A DNA stretch of 64,000 nt. Origin: Zygnema cylindricum (taxonomy: Eukaryota; Streptophyta; Zygnematophyceae; Zygnematales; Zygnemataceae). Position 1 is the stretch's first letter. Every line of letters starts with the position of its first letter. This document shows positions 11,540-22,715 of the stretch, in pieces. A program made the translations under genes and the position numbers. A model generated the notes under the pieces. The model ran no database searches. It saw only the letters and a program-made list of their open reading frames with translations, and was not told where the DNA came from. Location of the stretch: assembly GCA_037447655.1 (NCBI GenBank), contig JBBHKE010001973.1, positions 709,954 through 773,953 of the forward strand. The letters run 5' to 3'.

Positions 11540-13030
11540 TGTTGTTCAAAGTCAATTTCAACCATGAATGTACCCTCGGAAGCACCCCAGAATACCCCAA
11601 AACAGCCTCCTTTTATTCCACTCAGAATTCTACACAATAACCAAACCAAACTGAAACTACTCAAACTAATATATTTCCTAAACCACTAAGTATTCCCACC
11701 AATTTTCATATAGCAATACCAAACCGTATAGTCACCACACCCAGTCAAAGTTGCAGAAAAACAACTTGCCATAACTTTAATAAATATGACCAAATTCACA
11801 ATGAATCTCCAGGCTAACCAGACACACGGTACGTCTGAAAATTTGCCACAATATTGAAAATACAAGGAGAAACACACATGCAAAATTTCAGACAATTTTG
11901 CTTATAGAACTGAGTGCAATACTCAGATGAAATTCCCAAAAAAAGAGCAAAAACAATTTCTGTCCAAAAAGTTCCTAAACCTGAAAAAAATGACTAAGTC
12001 CTACAAATATACACTTGAGCTTACTACTGTATGTACGGAGGCATACCAACCGTACGTAGTCAATCAACTACCTGTATTAATGTGAGTATATCCGAATACT
12101 TCGAGATATGTCAGAATGAATAAATATACATTAATAACTAATGCACGTAGGACAAAAACATTGTTGTAACTATTTACAAACCTTACGAATTCTATCAAAT
12201 CATTCAGGACCGTCCATGATAAATAATATGTGATGGAAGCGATTGCACGTCCCTCCCCAAATTGACCAAACTGATGGCGCTGCTATCCGTAGCTCATGTG
12301 GCGTCCAATTCATCACATGTTGACCGCCGCATTATGTTTCGTACGACCAACATACAATGACAGCACAATTGATATTTCTCTTCCAAAATGACGACGGACT
12401 CCGTTCGCCTTCCACGTATTCTTTCATCACCGAAGATGAACCTCCACGTGTATATCTTGTCTCCAAAATGAAACTGTACTATTCCATCGGGAACAACCAA
12501 TCTTGACTTCCTCACGAAGTGACACGTGTGTCTGAAATGTACCGCCGTCCATTTCCCTTTACGCAAACCGTACTTTTTGTCTATGTTTCTTCTCGTCACT
12601 TGAAGTCCAATTCCGTACGTTCCAATACACTTAGTACCAAGTACACAAGCTGCGACGACTGCGAAGTGACCAGCGCAGCATGGCAGCATAATATCTTTTT
12701 CATACACGTTGCTATGGCTGCGGTGTGACCAGCGCAGCATGGCAGCATAGCAATGTGATATAGAGAGGACTAAAGGTTTCCAAAAACCAACACTCCCCCA
12801 AACCTTTAGACTCTCTCAGCCATTGAGTCCACATTCCTCCCTTCTTCCCTTTTGTTCAACCTTTACTCAAATAATTCCGTACATCCCAAAACAGTTAGTA
12901 TCAGTACCCCCCCAATTCGCTTATCTTTTTAAACCTCCACTGTAAATCCAGATAGCATACAAAATATAAACCGCGTAGTGTACTTACGGAACATTGTGTA
13001 CGCACGAAACTCATTTTCCAAAAACCAACA
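11540..13030 (-). repeat. Copia-5 3' LTR, mosaic
   Basis: This 1491 bp LTR reads TGTTGGTTTTTGG to GAACAACA on the minus strand. Its first 238 bp (12793-13030) resemble the start of LTR-4. They end in an internal purine tract (TTTGGGGGAG) followed at 12792 by a second TGTTGGTTTTTGG that leads into a Copia-10-like LTR. Confidence 0.82.
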
Positions 13031-13045
13031 CTCCCCAAAAATTTA
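13031..13045 (-). other. Copia-5 polypurine tract
   Basis: The minus strand reads TAAATTTTTGGGGAG immediately before the outer LTR start. Confidence 0.6.
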
Positions 13046-13109
13046 TTTTCGTGCATCCGAATAAAATAAGAGTATAGTGGCTGCTATAAATGCGATGTCA
13101 GATAAGGGC

Positions 13110-13208
13110 AGCATAGCAGTATAGCAACGCCGGATAGCAGTATAGCAGCATAAAAATGCCGCATAGCAACACTGCAGCATGGCAACGCCGCATAGCAACA
13201 TAGCATCG
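13110..13208. repeat. GCATAGCA minisatellite inside Copia-5
   Basis: About ten degenerate copies of a GCATAGCAACGCC-like unit (variants GCAGTATAGCA, GCCGCATAGCAAC). It lies in the internal region close to the 3' LTR. Copia-10 has a related GCTGCGAAG repeat in its integrase-RT linker. Confidence 0.75.
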
Positions 13209-14056
13209 CATTAAGATGTGTTCAACGTCTCCACTGCTCTAGCTCCCTTCGGCCATCTCTTCCAAAATTCGTCCTTCCTAGACACACCATTGCTTCTGCT
13301 GCCTCTTTCTAGGTCTTTAAAATAAAACTCTATTTTTCAATCAATTTTAGAACAAACAAAAACCAGAATTCAAAATTCCACGAATATTACCGAATGTTAA
13401 TGGTAGTCACTTCCGTAAAGTTACTTTTCACGCCGTCTTCTTTTGATCACTTTCGGAATTCGTTTTTTTCTACGATGCATCCTTTGAATACTAATTCCTT
13501 TCTTCGTTTTCTTACTGAATTTTGATGTTTTTCCCATTTTCACAATTTTATTTTTTTATTCCGTTTTATAAACTCCTTCACGTACTCCAATTTTCTGAAT
13601 ACTTTTCCTCTCTCCTTCTTCTTCTGTATTAATCTCCTCCTGCAAATTATTTTCAGTTTCAACTTCCAAATCCCTTTCACTTCCTCCTAATATTCTTACT
13701 TCAATAACCTTTTCCTCTTGCACCTCTTCATCACTCACCAATCTGTAGCTTGAAAAAGTGACAAAAATTGACTCTTTTTTCTGTCACCTCTTTCTCCACT
13801 CCATTTCCGGTAACAACAAGGTTTTTTTTTCCTTCCTAATGTTCTATATCTCGAAAAGCAACAATCGATAAGTATACAAATTTTTCGACAGGAAGTGTAA
13901 CACTTCGTTTAGGGGGTCGGACTCGATTCTCATCCCATCCATGCGTGAAAGTTCCTGCAACACATGTACTTTTAGCGGACATACCCTGAAAGTATGCCCT
14001 ACATCATTAGAATAAAAGCAGTGTTCTAGTTTACAACTTTTCTTAGTTCTTTGAAA
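13209..14056 (-). other. Copia-5 internal remainder, mostly non-coding
   Basis: This region contains a 61-codon glutamate-rich frame (13556-13741, EEVQEEKVIEVRILGG onward). It could be what is left of the acidic linker that follows integrase in copia Pol. I see no catalytic motif of any Pol domain. Confidence 0.4.
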
Positions 14057-14694
14057 TTATGATCTGATACCTTGACAATTCCCCTTATTCTTTAAAGACT
14101 CGTTATCAGCATCTTCCTCTAAAATACACCTGATTGCTAAAGGTAAGTTCCAATCCCTTTTATCAACTTGTCTTAATCTATGTGAAGCACACTTATGTTC
14201 CTTCGGTAATCCTTTCGTTAACGGGAAAGTCTTTTGAGCATTCGTAAAGTTTCCTCTTGTAATATCATTTTCTGCAAACAGTATTTGTATCCCAATACAA
14301 TAATTTAACATACTTCCTCCATCATACTTATACTCAACTTTTTTTTGTAGCATTACTCATCCAGTGACACACATTAGTCTTTTGATATGCACGTTCTAAA
14401 CACTTCCATAATTCAGCTGCACTTTCTAAACCAAGGTAAGTCATTACAAGTTCCTCATTCAAGGATAGCTTGATAATCAACAAACAATCATTATTCTTCT
14501 CCTCCCATCCAATCGATGATTCACCACATGTCCCATTCACCACATCCCTTAACTTCCTCGACTTGAAGTAGCTCTCCATAATACTCCTCCAATAGTAATA
14601 TCTAGATCCATCAAATATGGGTAATATTGATTCATCCAATATGGGTAGCCGTGGGTGTGGGCCCATAACCTGTTGTTCATAGCCAATTTCAGCC
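14057..14694 (-). pseudogene. gag: Copia-5 gag, frameshifted
   Basis: Gag begins MGPHPRLPILDES in the primer-binding site, with LTR-encoded ATGs upstream in the same frame. It continues with IFDGSRYYYWRSIMESYFKS and ESAAELWKCLERAYQKT, typical of the copia Gag core. A shift near 14340 moves it to the next frame (KVEYKYDGGSMLNYCIGIQI, then RDWNLPLAIRCILEEDADNE). The last part aligns with Copia-10 Gag (GGDMKSYCSGFKLL, KWNIAVAEAYILEEEG), placing both in one family. The zinc knuckle is absent. Confidence 0.82.
14657..14670 (-). other. Copia-5 primer-binding site, half-tRNA type
   Basis: The minus strand reads GGTTATGGGCCCAC directly after the LTR end AACAACA, giving 14 matching bases of the initiator tRNA-Met anticodon arm. 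Confidence 0.8.
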
Positions 14695-16147
14695 ATCAAT
14701 GTATCCTCGGAAACACAACAGAATACCCCAAGACAATCTCCTTTGATTCCACTCAGAATTCTACACAATAACCAAACCAAGCTGAAACTAATCTAACAAA
14801 TAGTTCCAAGACCACTAAGTATTCCCACCGATATTCATATAAAAATACCAAACCGTATAGTCACAACACCCAGTCAAAGTTGTAGAAAAACAACCTGCCA
14901 GAACTTTGATAAATATGACCAACTTCACAATGAAGCTCCAGACAAACTAGACACACGGTATGTTTGAAAATTTGCCACAATATTTCCAATTCAAGGAGAA
15001 ACACACATGCAAAATTTCAGATAATTCCGCCATTATAACTTAGAGTAATTCCCAGATGAAATTCCCAAAAAAGGAGCAAACACAGTTTCTATCCAAAAAG
15101 TTCATAAACCTGAAAAAATGACTAATTCCTACAAATATACACTAGAGCTTACTACTGTATGTACGGAGGCATACCAGCCGTACGTAATCAATCAACTACC
15201 TGTATTAATGTGAGTATATCCGAATACTTCGAGATATGTCAGAATGAATAAATCTACACTAATAATTAATGCACGTAGGACAAAATCATTGTTGTAACTA
15301 TTTACAAACCTTACGAATTTTGTCAAATCAATCTGGACCGTCCATGATAAATAATATGTGATGGATGCGATTTTGCGTCCCTCGCCAAATTGACCAAACT
15401 GACGGCGTTGCTGTTTGTAGCTCCGGTGACGTCCAATTCATCACATGTTGAACGCCGCATTATGTTTCGTACGGCCGACATACAATGACAGACGACGGAC
15501 TCCGTCCGCCTTCCACGTATTCTTTCATCACCGAAGATCAACCTCTACGTATAAATCCGGTCTCCAAAATGAAATAGTACTTTTCTATCGGAAACAACCA
15601 ATCTTGACTTCTCATGGAGTGACACGTATGTCTGAAGTGTACCGCCGTCCATTTCCCTTTATGTAAACCGTACTTTTTGTCTATGTTTCTTAACGTCACA
15701 TGAAGTCCAATTCCTTACGTTCCAATACACTTAGTTCCTAGTACACAAGCTGTTATGACTGCATGTGACCAGCGCAGCATGGCAGCAGAATATCTTTTTC
15801 ATACACGCTGCTGTGGCTGCGGTGTGACCAGCGCAGCATGGCAGCATAGCAATGTGATATAGAGAGGACTAAAAGTTTCCAAAAACCAATACTCCCCCAA
15901 AACTTTAGACTCTCTCAGCCACTGAGTCCACATTCTTCCCTTTTTCCCTTTTGTTCAGCCGTTACTCAAATAATTTCGTACATCCCAAAACAGTTTGTAT
16001 CATTACTCCCCCAATTCGCATATCCTTTCAAACCTCCACTGTAAATCCAGATAACATACAAAATATAAACCGCGTAGTGTACTCACGGAAAATTGTATAC
16101 GCACAAAACGTCGTGTTCGCACGAAACTCATTTTCCAAAAACCAACA
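14671..16147 (-). repeat. Copia-5 5' LTR, mosaic
   Basis: This 1477 bp LTR has the same two-start structure as the 3' copy: outer TGTTGG start at 16147 and inner TATTGG start at 15892, preceded by GTTTTGGGGGAG. A TATA-like GTGTATATTTGTAGGACTTAG block lies near 15130-15150. Confidence 0.82.
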
Positions 16148-16353
16148 TAGTGGACACAATTATTGTTGTTTGTACTTTTCACAACTTTATCTTAGATGAG
16201 GATATACATAACCTGGTTGAGGATTCTCCATCCACTACACCCCCCAATGAGGAGGAAGGAAACATCAACATGGAGGGGAGGGATGCATACATGGACGAAG
16301 AAAGAAAAGCACTCCGCGATTTTTTAGTTCAATTTTTTTATGAAAGACATTGA
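16148..16353 (+). pseudogene. PIF/Harbinger transposase, block 3 of 3 (C-terminus)
   Basis: After the Copia-5 scar the frame reads TIIVVCTFHNFILDEDIHN. The 'C..LHNF' type motif marks the end of PIF/Harbinger nucleases. A short acidic tail follows and the frame ends at a TGA at 16351-16353 (FLVQFFYERH). Together with the two blocks upstream, the catalytic triad and both flanks of the core are present but split over about 7 kb. Confidence 0.8.
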
Positions 16354-17543
16354 GTACATTAACTACAGTGTCTAGGTAAGTGAGAGACGTAAATTTTGTT
16401 TGATATGTTTTTTTGTATTATGTGAAGTTTTTTTGTCTTTTCAAGGAACTACATTTGTTGATTAAGTTGATTTTAGAAAGGGTTTACAAAAAGAATGAAA
16501 GTATTAAAGGTTTGATAAAATGTATTCTACTTTGATGTTTAACATTTTAGACCATTTTTTTGTGTTTTGTTTTTTATTGTTTGATATTTTAATGGAAGAT
16601 TACATTTTTGGTGATTGCTTTTCACTTTTCTAAGGTTTAGTCTTTTGAGCGCTGATATTTTTTATTTTCGTAGTTAACATTTTGCCTTCCTGCTATGAAA
16701 ATGTACTGATGTAGTTTTCCTCTTTCAGTTAATATTTTCCTATTTTTGTTAATATTTTTCCCCATTTCAGTTAACATTTTCTGTTTTGCTATTATGCCCT
16801 CATTTCAGTTAATAATTTCCTTTTCGTCTGCTAACATTTTTACTTTTCACAATTAACATTTTCCTTCGTCCGTAAATATATTTGCTTTTCAGTAACATTT
16901 TCTTGTTTTGCTTAGATTTTCCTCTTTCACATTGCTTTCCTTTTTTCAGTTACTACTTTTCCCTTTTCAGTTAACTCTCATTTTTCACTAATTAACTTTA
17001 TAGTTAACCTCACAATGATAATAGTGGTTTTGCGATGGAAATTTAACACAATAATGATGGGTAGATGCCGTATTTGTCAAGTACAGTCGGTTATATCACG
17101 GTGGAGTATTTGTATACATAAAAAAGTTGCCATTAAAGATTGATGTATTTGATTTTGGAGTTATAATTTTTAAGGTTGACACAGAAAGCATCCTGCAGAT
17201 AAAATTTTAGACAACCTACTTATGATTTTATCATTTATGATTGGAAACTACTTGAAACAAGGATGAGAGAAAACATGTAGCTTCTAAAACCACAAATTAG
17301 CTAATGATGTGTTTTCTTGATGATTGTGTTCAAAAGACGTTTTCACTTGTTTTATTTTATTTTATTTACTTTTCATTTGGGTTTTTGTGAGAGTATTTAA
17401 GTTATTTTATGACAATTTTTTTTGTCATTTTTGTTTGATTTGTTGTCAGTAAATAATAGTTTTTTGATGATCACGTGCATTTGAATGCCAGATATTTGCT
17501 TTTTCAACATAGGCAGTTTAGTTCAGTGTGAAATCGTTTAAAT

Positions 17544-17636
17544 GGTTTCTTTTCCTGTTTTGCAAACGATATTCGTGTCGCATCCCTAATGATTTCTTTT
17601 CCTGTTTTGCGAACGATATTCGTGTCGCATCCCTAA
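17544..17636. repeat. Two-copy 46 bp direct repeat
   Basis: 17544-17589 and 17591-17636 read TTTCTTTTCCTGTTTTGC then GAACGATATTCGTGTCGC and CATCCCTAA, nearly identical with period 47. Confidence 0.85.
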
Positions 17637-18310
17637 CGAGGATGTGCCTTATTTGCATATGAAAAGCTTACAAAACTAGAAAAAGAGAAACTCAAAAATT
17701 AGTTTATTGTTTGAATATTGATGAATTTGATCATTGTTAAATGTTACTTGTAGTCCTTTTATATGCGCAATGTTAAAGAAAGCTATTTGGAAGCAAAGAT
17801 AAGAAAGAGAGAGAGAGGGAGGAGAGAGAGAGGAGAGACGGAGAGAAAGGAGAGAAAATGAGAGTGAGGAAATAAGATAAAGAGGGAGAGGAAGAGAGTA
17901 GGATTTAACCATAAGAAGAAAAAGAAAAAAGACAAAAAAAGAAGATGAAAAAAAAGGAAGAAGAAGATGAAAACTAGTTTACGATAAACAAAAACTAACA
18001 AACGAAAGAAACATGACAAAAAAAGATGTGGACATAAGAAGATGGAAAAAGAAGAAACCTTAACAACAAAGGATAGAAAACAAAGAAGGCAAACCCACTT
18101 GTAAAACAAAACCTAAAATGGATTTAAAAAAAAAATAAGGGCAATAAACGCCCGCATTTTTCCAAAGCCTATAAAACCCCTAAAAAACCCTAAAAAAAAG
18201 TGTAGGCAATTTAACCTGGCGAAAAAAACAGGAAGACCAAAAAAAGATAATGGAAAAGATTACAAAAGAGATTAAAGAATGAAAATAGAAGAGAAGACTT
18301 TTGTGCAGAA

Positions 18311-18530
18311 GTGACAATCAGACTGGGAGAGGGAGTGAGAGAGGGAGTTGGAGAGGCGGAGGGAAAGGTAAAGGGAGAGGGAGAGGCAGAGGGAGAGGAA
18401 AGGGGAGAAAGAATGACAAGGGAAAAGGGAGAGGGAGAAGATGATAAGCGAAAAGCAATGGAAAAAAAATGGTGGGAAAAGAGGGAGGGATGGCGGGAGG
18501 GACAAGGATAAAGGGTAAGGAGGGAATGGA
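18311..18530. repeat. GAGA-rich purine tract
   Basis: Long runs of GGGAGAGGGAG-type purines on the plus strand. Open frames across it, such as a poly-Ser/Pro frame on the minus strand, are composition artefacts. The same kind of tract resumes at 25040, on the other side of Copia-6. Confidence 0.85.
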
Positions 18531-18897
18531 GGAAGAGAGTGATGATATCAAAATAACAATTACTTCAGAAGAGAGAGTGGGAGAAGGGTGTAACTCTGAG
18601 ACCTCCATAAGTCCTCAGAGTGGACAGCTTCCAAGAAGCCTCTAGGATAATCCTGACCCTTTTGTGTTTAAGCAAAAATAACTGCCACCCTGGCAGACAA
18701 AAACGCTGACCAACTTCACCCCTGTGAAGACAAGACTCCCTTGAGTCGATAGCAAAAAGAATCTCTGAGTTTGCTCCCCTGAGCAGTAAGTTATGGAGGG
18801 TCAAAGTTAACCTTTTGTACAGAAGCTCTCTGGGAGAGAGGGTCCTATCTTCTAATTTTTCTAAGTCCTATCCCTCTCACAGACTCTATCTACTGAT

Positions 18898-18972
18898 GTA
18901 CGGAACCAATCAGATTTCAGTTCCGTACGTAAAAGTACAACTGCCGGTGTACTTTATGTACGGATATTGTAC
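18898..18972. promoter_or_regulatory. GTAC cluster in Copia-6 3' LTR
   Basis: Six GTAC tetramers in 75 bp. GTAC is the known core bound by plant SBP-box (SPL) factors, including the copper-response element. Function here is inferred. Confidence 0.4.
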
Positions 18973-19353
18973 GATATGGCCTAAATGTCCACACGTGGAG
19001 TATCCGGATTCGCTCCTTAAATCCTCGGAGATGCCGCGCTCCAATGTTACATCGCCACGTGTCATCCGATGTGGCGCTGCCCACAAACCGCCGAATTCTC
19101 CTTCCGCGATCTCGGCGCAATTTCCGGCCGTCCGATTAAACTCGTTTTTGATCGTAGCCGTAATAAATACATGCGCGGTATTTGTTTCGCTTCCGAAATC
19201 AATGCGCGGTATTGATTTCATATCCGTACCGCAATTCGTACTTTTACAATTCCATATCTATGTGTCCCGTAAATAGTTATAGTTAAATGAATTATTCTAC
19301 GTGTACATGTATAAATAATTATCGTACTATATACTATGCATCAGTACCACTAG

Positions 19354-19428
19354 ACTTAACGGCTAAGGCTACCGGCTATCTCCTAGCTGTCGGCCGGCAG
19401 GTACCAGGATCAAATCCTGCCGCCGGCA
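19354..19428 (+). other. tRNA-like module in Copia-6 3' LTR, antisense to element
   Basis: CTTAACGGCTAAGGCTACCGG followed by CCAGGATCAAATCCTG and GCCGGCA. Confidence 0.45.
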
Positions 19429-19636
19429 TATACCTTTTAGTAATTAATCCGTAGACTAATATAAATTTCCCGTAAAACCTGAGGATAGCTTAGGTAGCCA
19501 TGGCTCTAGCTTCCTCTCCAATTTCTCAGTGACTGCGACAAGTTTGAGAGTTGGAGAGAGAAGTTAGAGGTAGACTGCCTCGGCTTCTTTGTTTCTATTT
19601 AGACCTAGAAAATACTTAAAACCATTAATTCCTACA

Positions 19637-19650
19637 CTCCCCTTATTTTC
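19637..19650 (-). other. Copia-6 polypurine tract
   Basis: The minus strand reads GAAAATAAGGGGAG, between the pol stop and the 3' LTR. Confidence 0.75.
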
Positions 19651-22600
19651 TAGTCAATCTTTAATTTCAGACCACACTTCTCCCTGCAGAAAATTAGCTT
19701 AGGGGAAGGCACAGGTTTGGTCATCATATCTGCTACCATCTCACTATCTGGCCTGTACTCTAAACTGATTATTTTGTTTTCTACTTTTTCTCTAACAAAG
19801 CTGAGTCTGATGTCCATGTGTTTGGCTTTAAAATGATGTTTAGGATTGGCAGAAATAGCGATTGCTGCCTGATTATCACAAAATATTTTTTGCACACCAC
19901 TCTTAAGGTGACCAAGCTCACCAAGCAAAGACTTGACCCACATCAATTCTTTTACAGCAGAGCAAGAGGCCATATACTCAGCCTCCATGGTGGACTGAGC
20001 AATAACCTTTTGCTGTTTGCTACTCCAACAGCAAGCCCCATCACCCACATATAATACATATCCAGAAGTGCATCTCCTCATCGGAGCATCACCATAACTG
20101 GCATCACTCCAAGTGGTGATGTCAGTATTCTCCCCACCCAAATGCAACCATAGATCCCTAGTTCCTATCAAGTATCTAAGGACTCTCTTAGCTGCCTCCC
20201 AATCCTTCTTAGTGGGAGCATTTAAACTTCTACTCAGCACTCCTACAGCTGCAGCTAAATCCGGCCGGGTACAATTCATAAAATAGATTAGACTTCCCAC
20301 TACTTGCCTGTAAGGAATAGTCTGCATGAACTTCTGTTCATCAGGAGATAATACCTCGTCTAAGACTATGACTCCTTCTTCCTCACTCCCCTCACTTCCC
20401 TTCTTTAACTCCATTGGAGTTGTACAACTATTAGCTTTATCCATTTGAAATTTTTCAAGCATGTTCCCTATTGCTTCCTTTTGAGTCAATCTTATAATTT
20501 TCCTTTTCCTGTCTCTCTCTACTTGAATTCCCAAAATATATCTTGCTTCTCCCATATCCTTCATTTCAAATCTCCCCTTAAGATCGGTTTTCAGTTTGTT
20601 AATTTTTTCCATTGATTTACTTAAAACAAGCAAATCATCAACATAAATTGCAATAAATATAAGACCTTCCTCATCTTCGAAAACATAGATTGAGTGATCT
20701 GAGCTGATCCGAATATATCCCAGACCGGTAAGAAACTCATCAAGCTTCTTATTCCATTGTCGAGGTGCCTGTTTCAAACCATAAAGAGATTTAATCAGCC
20801 GGCATACCTTACTCTCCTCTCCTTCCTCCACAAAACCTTCGGGTTGTCGCATGAAGATCTCCTCTTCCAATTCTCCATGCAAAAAGGCTGTCTTGATGTC
20901 CATCTGATGCACTTCCATGTCTTCCGCCGCTGCTAAACTGAGAAGTATGCGGACGGAGGGAAATCTGACCACCGGGGCAAAGGTTTCCTCGTAGTCAATT
21001 CCTTCCTTTTGTGTAAATCCCTTTGCCACTAATCTAGCCTTGTAGCGCTCGATTGTGTTATCTGGGTTCAGTTTTAGTTTGAAAACCCACTTACAACCGA
21101 TTGGTTTTCGGTTAGGTGGACAGTCCACCAGCTCCCAAGTATCGGCTGCCATGATTGAAGCCATCTCCTCATTGATGGCTGTCTTCCATCGATTTCTTTC
21201 TGGACAAGTCATCGCCTCTCCATAAGTTTGAGGTTCATCTTGATGAGATAGTTTAGTTACCTTATTAATAACCTGTTTTTCTTGCAGTCTTTTGCTACTT
21301 CTCCTCCCCCCCTCAAAATCTGAGGCCGGAATAGATGGTTCTCGTGGATTCTTTCGAACAAACTCGACTTCTCCCCTATCCCTTGATTCCGAATCAATTT
21401 CCACCACGTCTTCCGCTTCGAGTAGAGTTGTCACTGGAGTTTCCACAGCCGGGTCCTTTTCGGTCTGATTTGTACCTGCAAGAATGTCATCTTCTCTAAA
21501 ACATGGGTAGTTAGGAAGCTCAAAGTCATCGGAATTTTCTGACTCAAATCTGATTTTTACTGACTTCGTATATTTGAAGGGATCCACAGACTTTCCTTCA
21601 TCCATAACTACTAGATGCTTTACTAAGATTATATCTTCCCTTTTTAGATCATAAACTCTATATCCTTTAACATCTTCATCATATCCTAATAAGTATCCCG
21701 GTTTTCCTTTAGGATCTAGCTTCCAATTGGACCGATCAGTATCTAGACTGAACACTTGACTGCCGAAAACCTTTAAGTGAGATATGTCTGGTTTCCGGCC
21801 TGTCCATCTCTCATAAGGTGTTTGATCTTTTATAGCTGAAGTAAGAACTCTATTCTTGAGGTAATTAGCACAGTTCATAGCTTCTGCCCAAAACCTTTTT
21901 CCTATCTTTTTATCTGTCAACATACTTCTAGCACTATCACTTAGTGTTCTATTTAACCTTTCAGCTACCCCATTCTGTTCCGGATTTTCTGGAACTGTCT
22001 TTTGGTGTTGAACCCCATCTTCCCTCAGAAAATCCTCAAACTGGTTAGAAGTATACTCTCCACCATTGTCACTCCTTACTCTCTTGATTGGAGTTTCATG
22101 GAGTTTTTCGCTCCATGCTTTATATTGTCTGAAGCAATCCTCAGCTTCGGACTTGTTTTTCAAAAAATATACCCGGGAATACCGAGACCAATCATCAGTT
22201 ATAGTCATCATAAATCTCTTCCCCCCCGGTGAGGGCACTTTAGCCGGTCCCCAAATATCTGTGTGTACTAGATCTAGAATTTTTTCTCCCTTATAGGTGG
22301 CTGATTTAGGAAAGGGTAATCTGTGTGCTTTACCTTGAGCACATCCACTACAATCACTTATATCATCACTCTCACTGAACTGAATCCCTTCCACCACTCC
22401 CATCTTTTTCATCTCTCTTAACTTATCTAGATTCACATGCCCAAGCCTCTTATGCCACATCATAATATCATGAACACCAGCGTAATAAAGTTTTTTCTTT
22501 TCATTACTTAAGATCAGCCTAAACATCCCATGGCTACCTTTCTCAGCAATGAAATAGACATCATCCTCAAAACTAGCAGTAAAGACTCCTTCCCTAGTGC

Positions 22601-22715
22601 TAGTAAAAAAACCCTTATCATCCAATACTGATGTGGAGATAAGATTTTTGTTCAGCTCCGGAATAAACAATACATCGGAGAATGTTAATATGGATGCCTT
22701 TCCTTCTACTAACAC
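19650..22715 (-). CDS. pol: Copia-6 Pol: integrase, reverse transcriptase, RNase H
   Basis: This uninterrupted frame of 1021 codons covers the end of protease through RNase H, which together copy element RNA and insert the DNA. The integrase zinc domain shows HKRLGHVNLDKL and CSGCAQGK. The integrase core shows LVHTDIWGPAKVPS, RSDNGGEYTSNQF and PEQNGVAERLNRTL, i.e. the D, D and E residues. RT has KWVFKLKLNPDNTIERYKAR and the YVDD box in IYVDDLLVLSK. RNase H has TWSDASYGDAP, STMEAEYMASC and FCDNQAAIAISANP. It ends GLKLKID at the purine tract. All key residues I can check are present. The protease part lies one frame away upstream, so no full-length Pol would be made without frame correction. 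Confidence 0.93.
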   Translation of the reverse strand: MLVEGKASILTFSDVLFIPELNKNLISTSVLDDKGFFTSTREGVFTASFEDDVYFIAEKGSHGMFRLILSNEKKKLYYAGVHDIMMWHKRLGHVNLDKLREMKKMGVVEGIQFSESDDISDCSGCAQGKAHRLPFPKSATYKGEKILDLVHTDIWGPAKVPSPGGKRFMMTITDDWSRYSRVYFLKNKSEAEDCFRQYKAWSEKLHETPIKRVRSDNGGEYTSNQFEDFLREDGVQHQKTVPENPEQNGVAERLNRTLSDSARSMLTDKKIGKRFWAEAMNCANYLKNRVLTSAIKDQTPYERWTGRKPDISHLKVFGSQVFSLDTDRSNWKLDPKGKPGYLLGYDEDVKGYRVYDLKREDIILVKHLVVMDEGKSVDPFKYTKSVKIRFESENSDDFELPNYPCFREDDILAGTNQTEKDPAVETPVTTLLEAEDVVEIDSESRDRGEVEFVRKNPREPSIPASDFEGGRRSSKRLQEKQVINKVTKLSHQDEPQTYGEAMTCPERNRWKTAINEEMASIMAADTWELVDCPPNRKPIGCKWVFKLKLNPDNTIERYKARLVAKGFTQKEGIDYEETFAPVVRFPSVRILLSLAAAEDMEVHQMDIKTAFLHGELEEEIFMRQPEGFVEEGEESKVCRLIKSLYGLKQAPRQWNKKLDEFLTGLGYIRISSDHSIYVFEDEEGLIFIAIYVDDLLVLSKSMEKINKLKTDLKGRFEMKDMGEARYILGIQVERDRKRKIIRLTQKEAIGNMLEKFQMDKANSCTTPMELKKGSEGSEEEGVIVLDEVLSPDEQKFMQTIPYRQVVGSLIYFMNCTRPDLAAAVGVLSRSLNAPTKKDWEAAKRVLRYLIGTRDLWLHLGGENTDITTWSDASYGDAPMRRCTSGYVLYVGDGACCWSSKQQKVIAQSTMEAEYMASCSAVKELMWVKSLLGELGHLKSGVQKIFCDNQAAIAISANPKHHFKAKHMDIRLSFVREKVENKIISLEYRPDSEMVADMMTKPVPSPKLIFCREKCGLKLKID

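Larger units (their letters stand above)
11540..16147 (-). mobile_element. Copia-5, gag-only non-autonomous element (group 2)
   Basis: This minus-strand element is flanked by TAGTG (11535-11539 and 16148-16152). The 5' LTR is 14671-16147 and the 3' LTR 11540-13030. The internal part is only 1640 bp. It holds a primer-binding site, a broken gag, a glutamate-rich frame, a GCATAGCA minisatellite and a polypurine tract. No protease, integrase, RT or RNase H is recognisable, so it would depend on a helper such as Copia-10, whose Gag it resembles. Confidence 0.85.
16354..18583. other. AT-rich non-coding region with low-complexity tracts
   Basis: No gene is visible. About 16670-16990 is a run of degenerate CAGTTAACATTTTCC-like repeats. 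About 17795-17900 and 18311-18530 are GAGA-rich tracts. The rest is AT-rich. It probably belongs to the Harbinger element or its flank. Confidence 0.6.
18589..19636 (-). repeat. Copia-6 3' LTR
   Basis: A 1048 bp TG...CA repeat on the 3' side of pol. It shares GTAC cluster, ACGTG boxes, inverted W-box and tRNA-like module with the 5' copy. Confidence 0.92.

Noticed and set aside
13556-13741. Glutamate-rich frame as a separate gene
   Set aside because: Too short and purine-biased. It is better read as leftover linker inside Copia-5.
17542-17640. CRISPR-like repeats
   Set aside because: Only two copies with one-base spacing. It is a tandem duplication in a eukaryotic genome.
17783-18608. Serine/leucine/proline-rich frames across the GAGA tracts
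   Set aside because: They are products of low-complexity sequence and exist on both strands.
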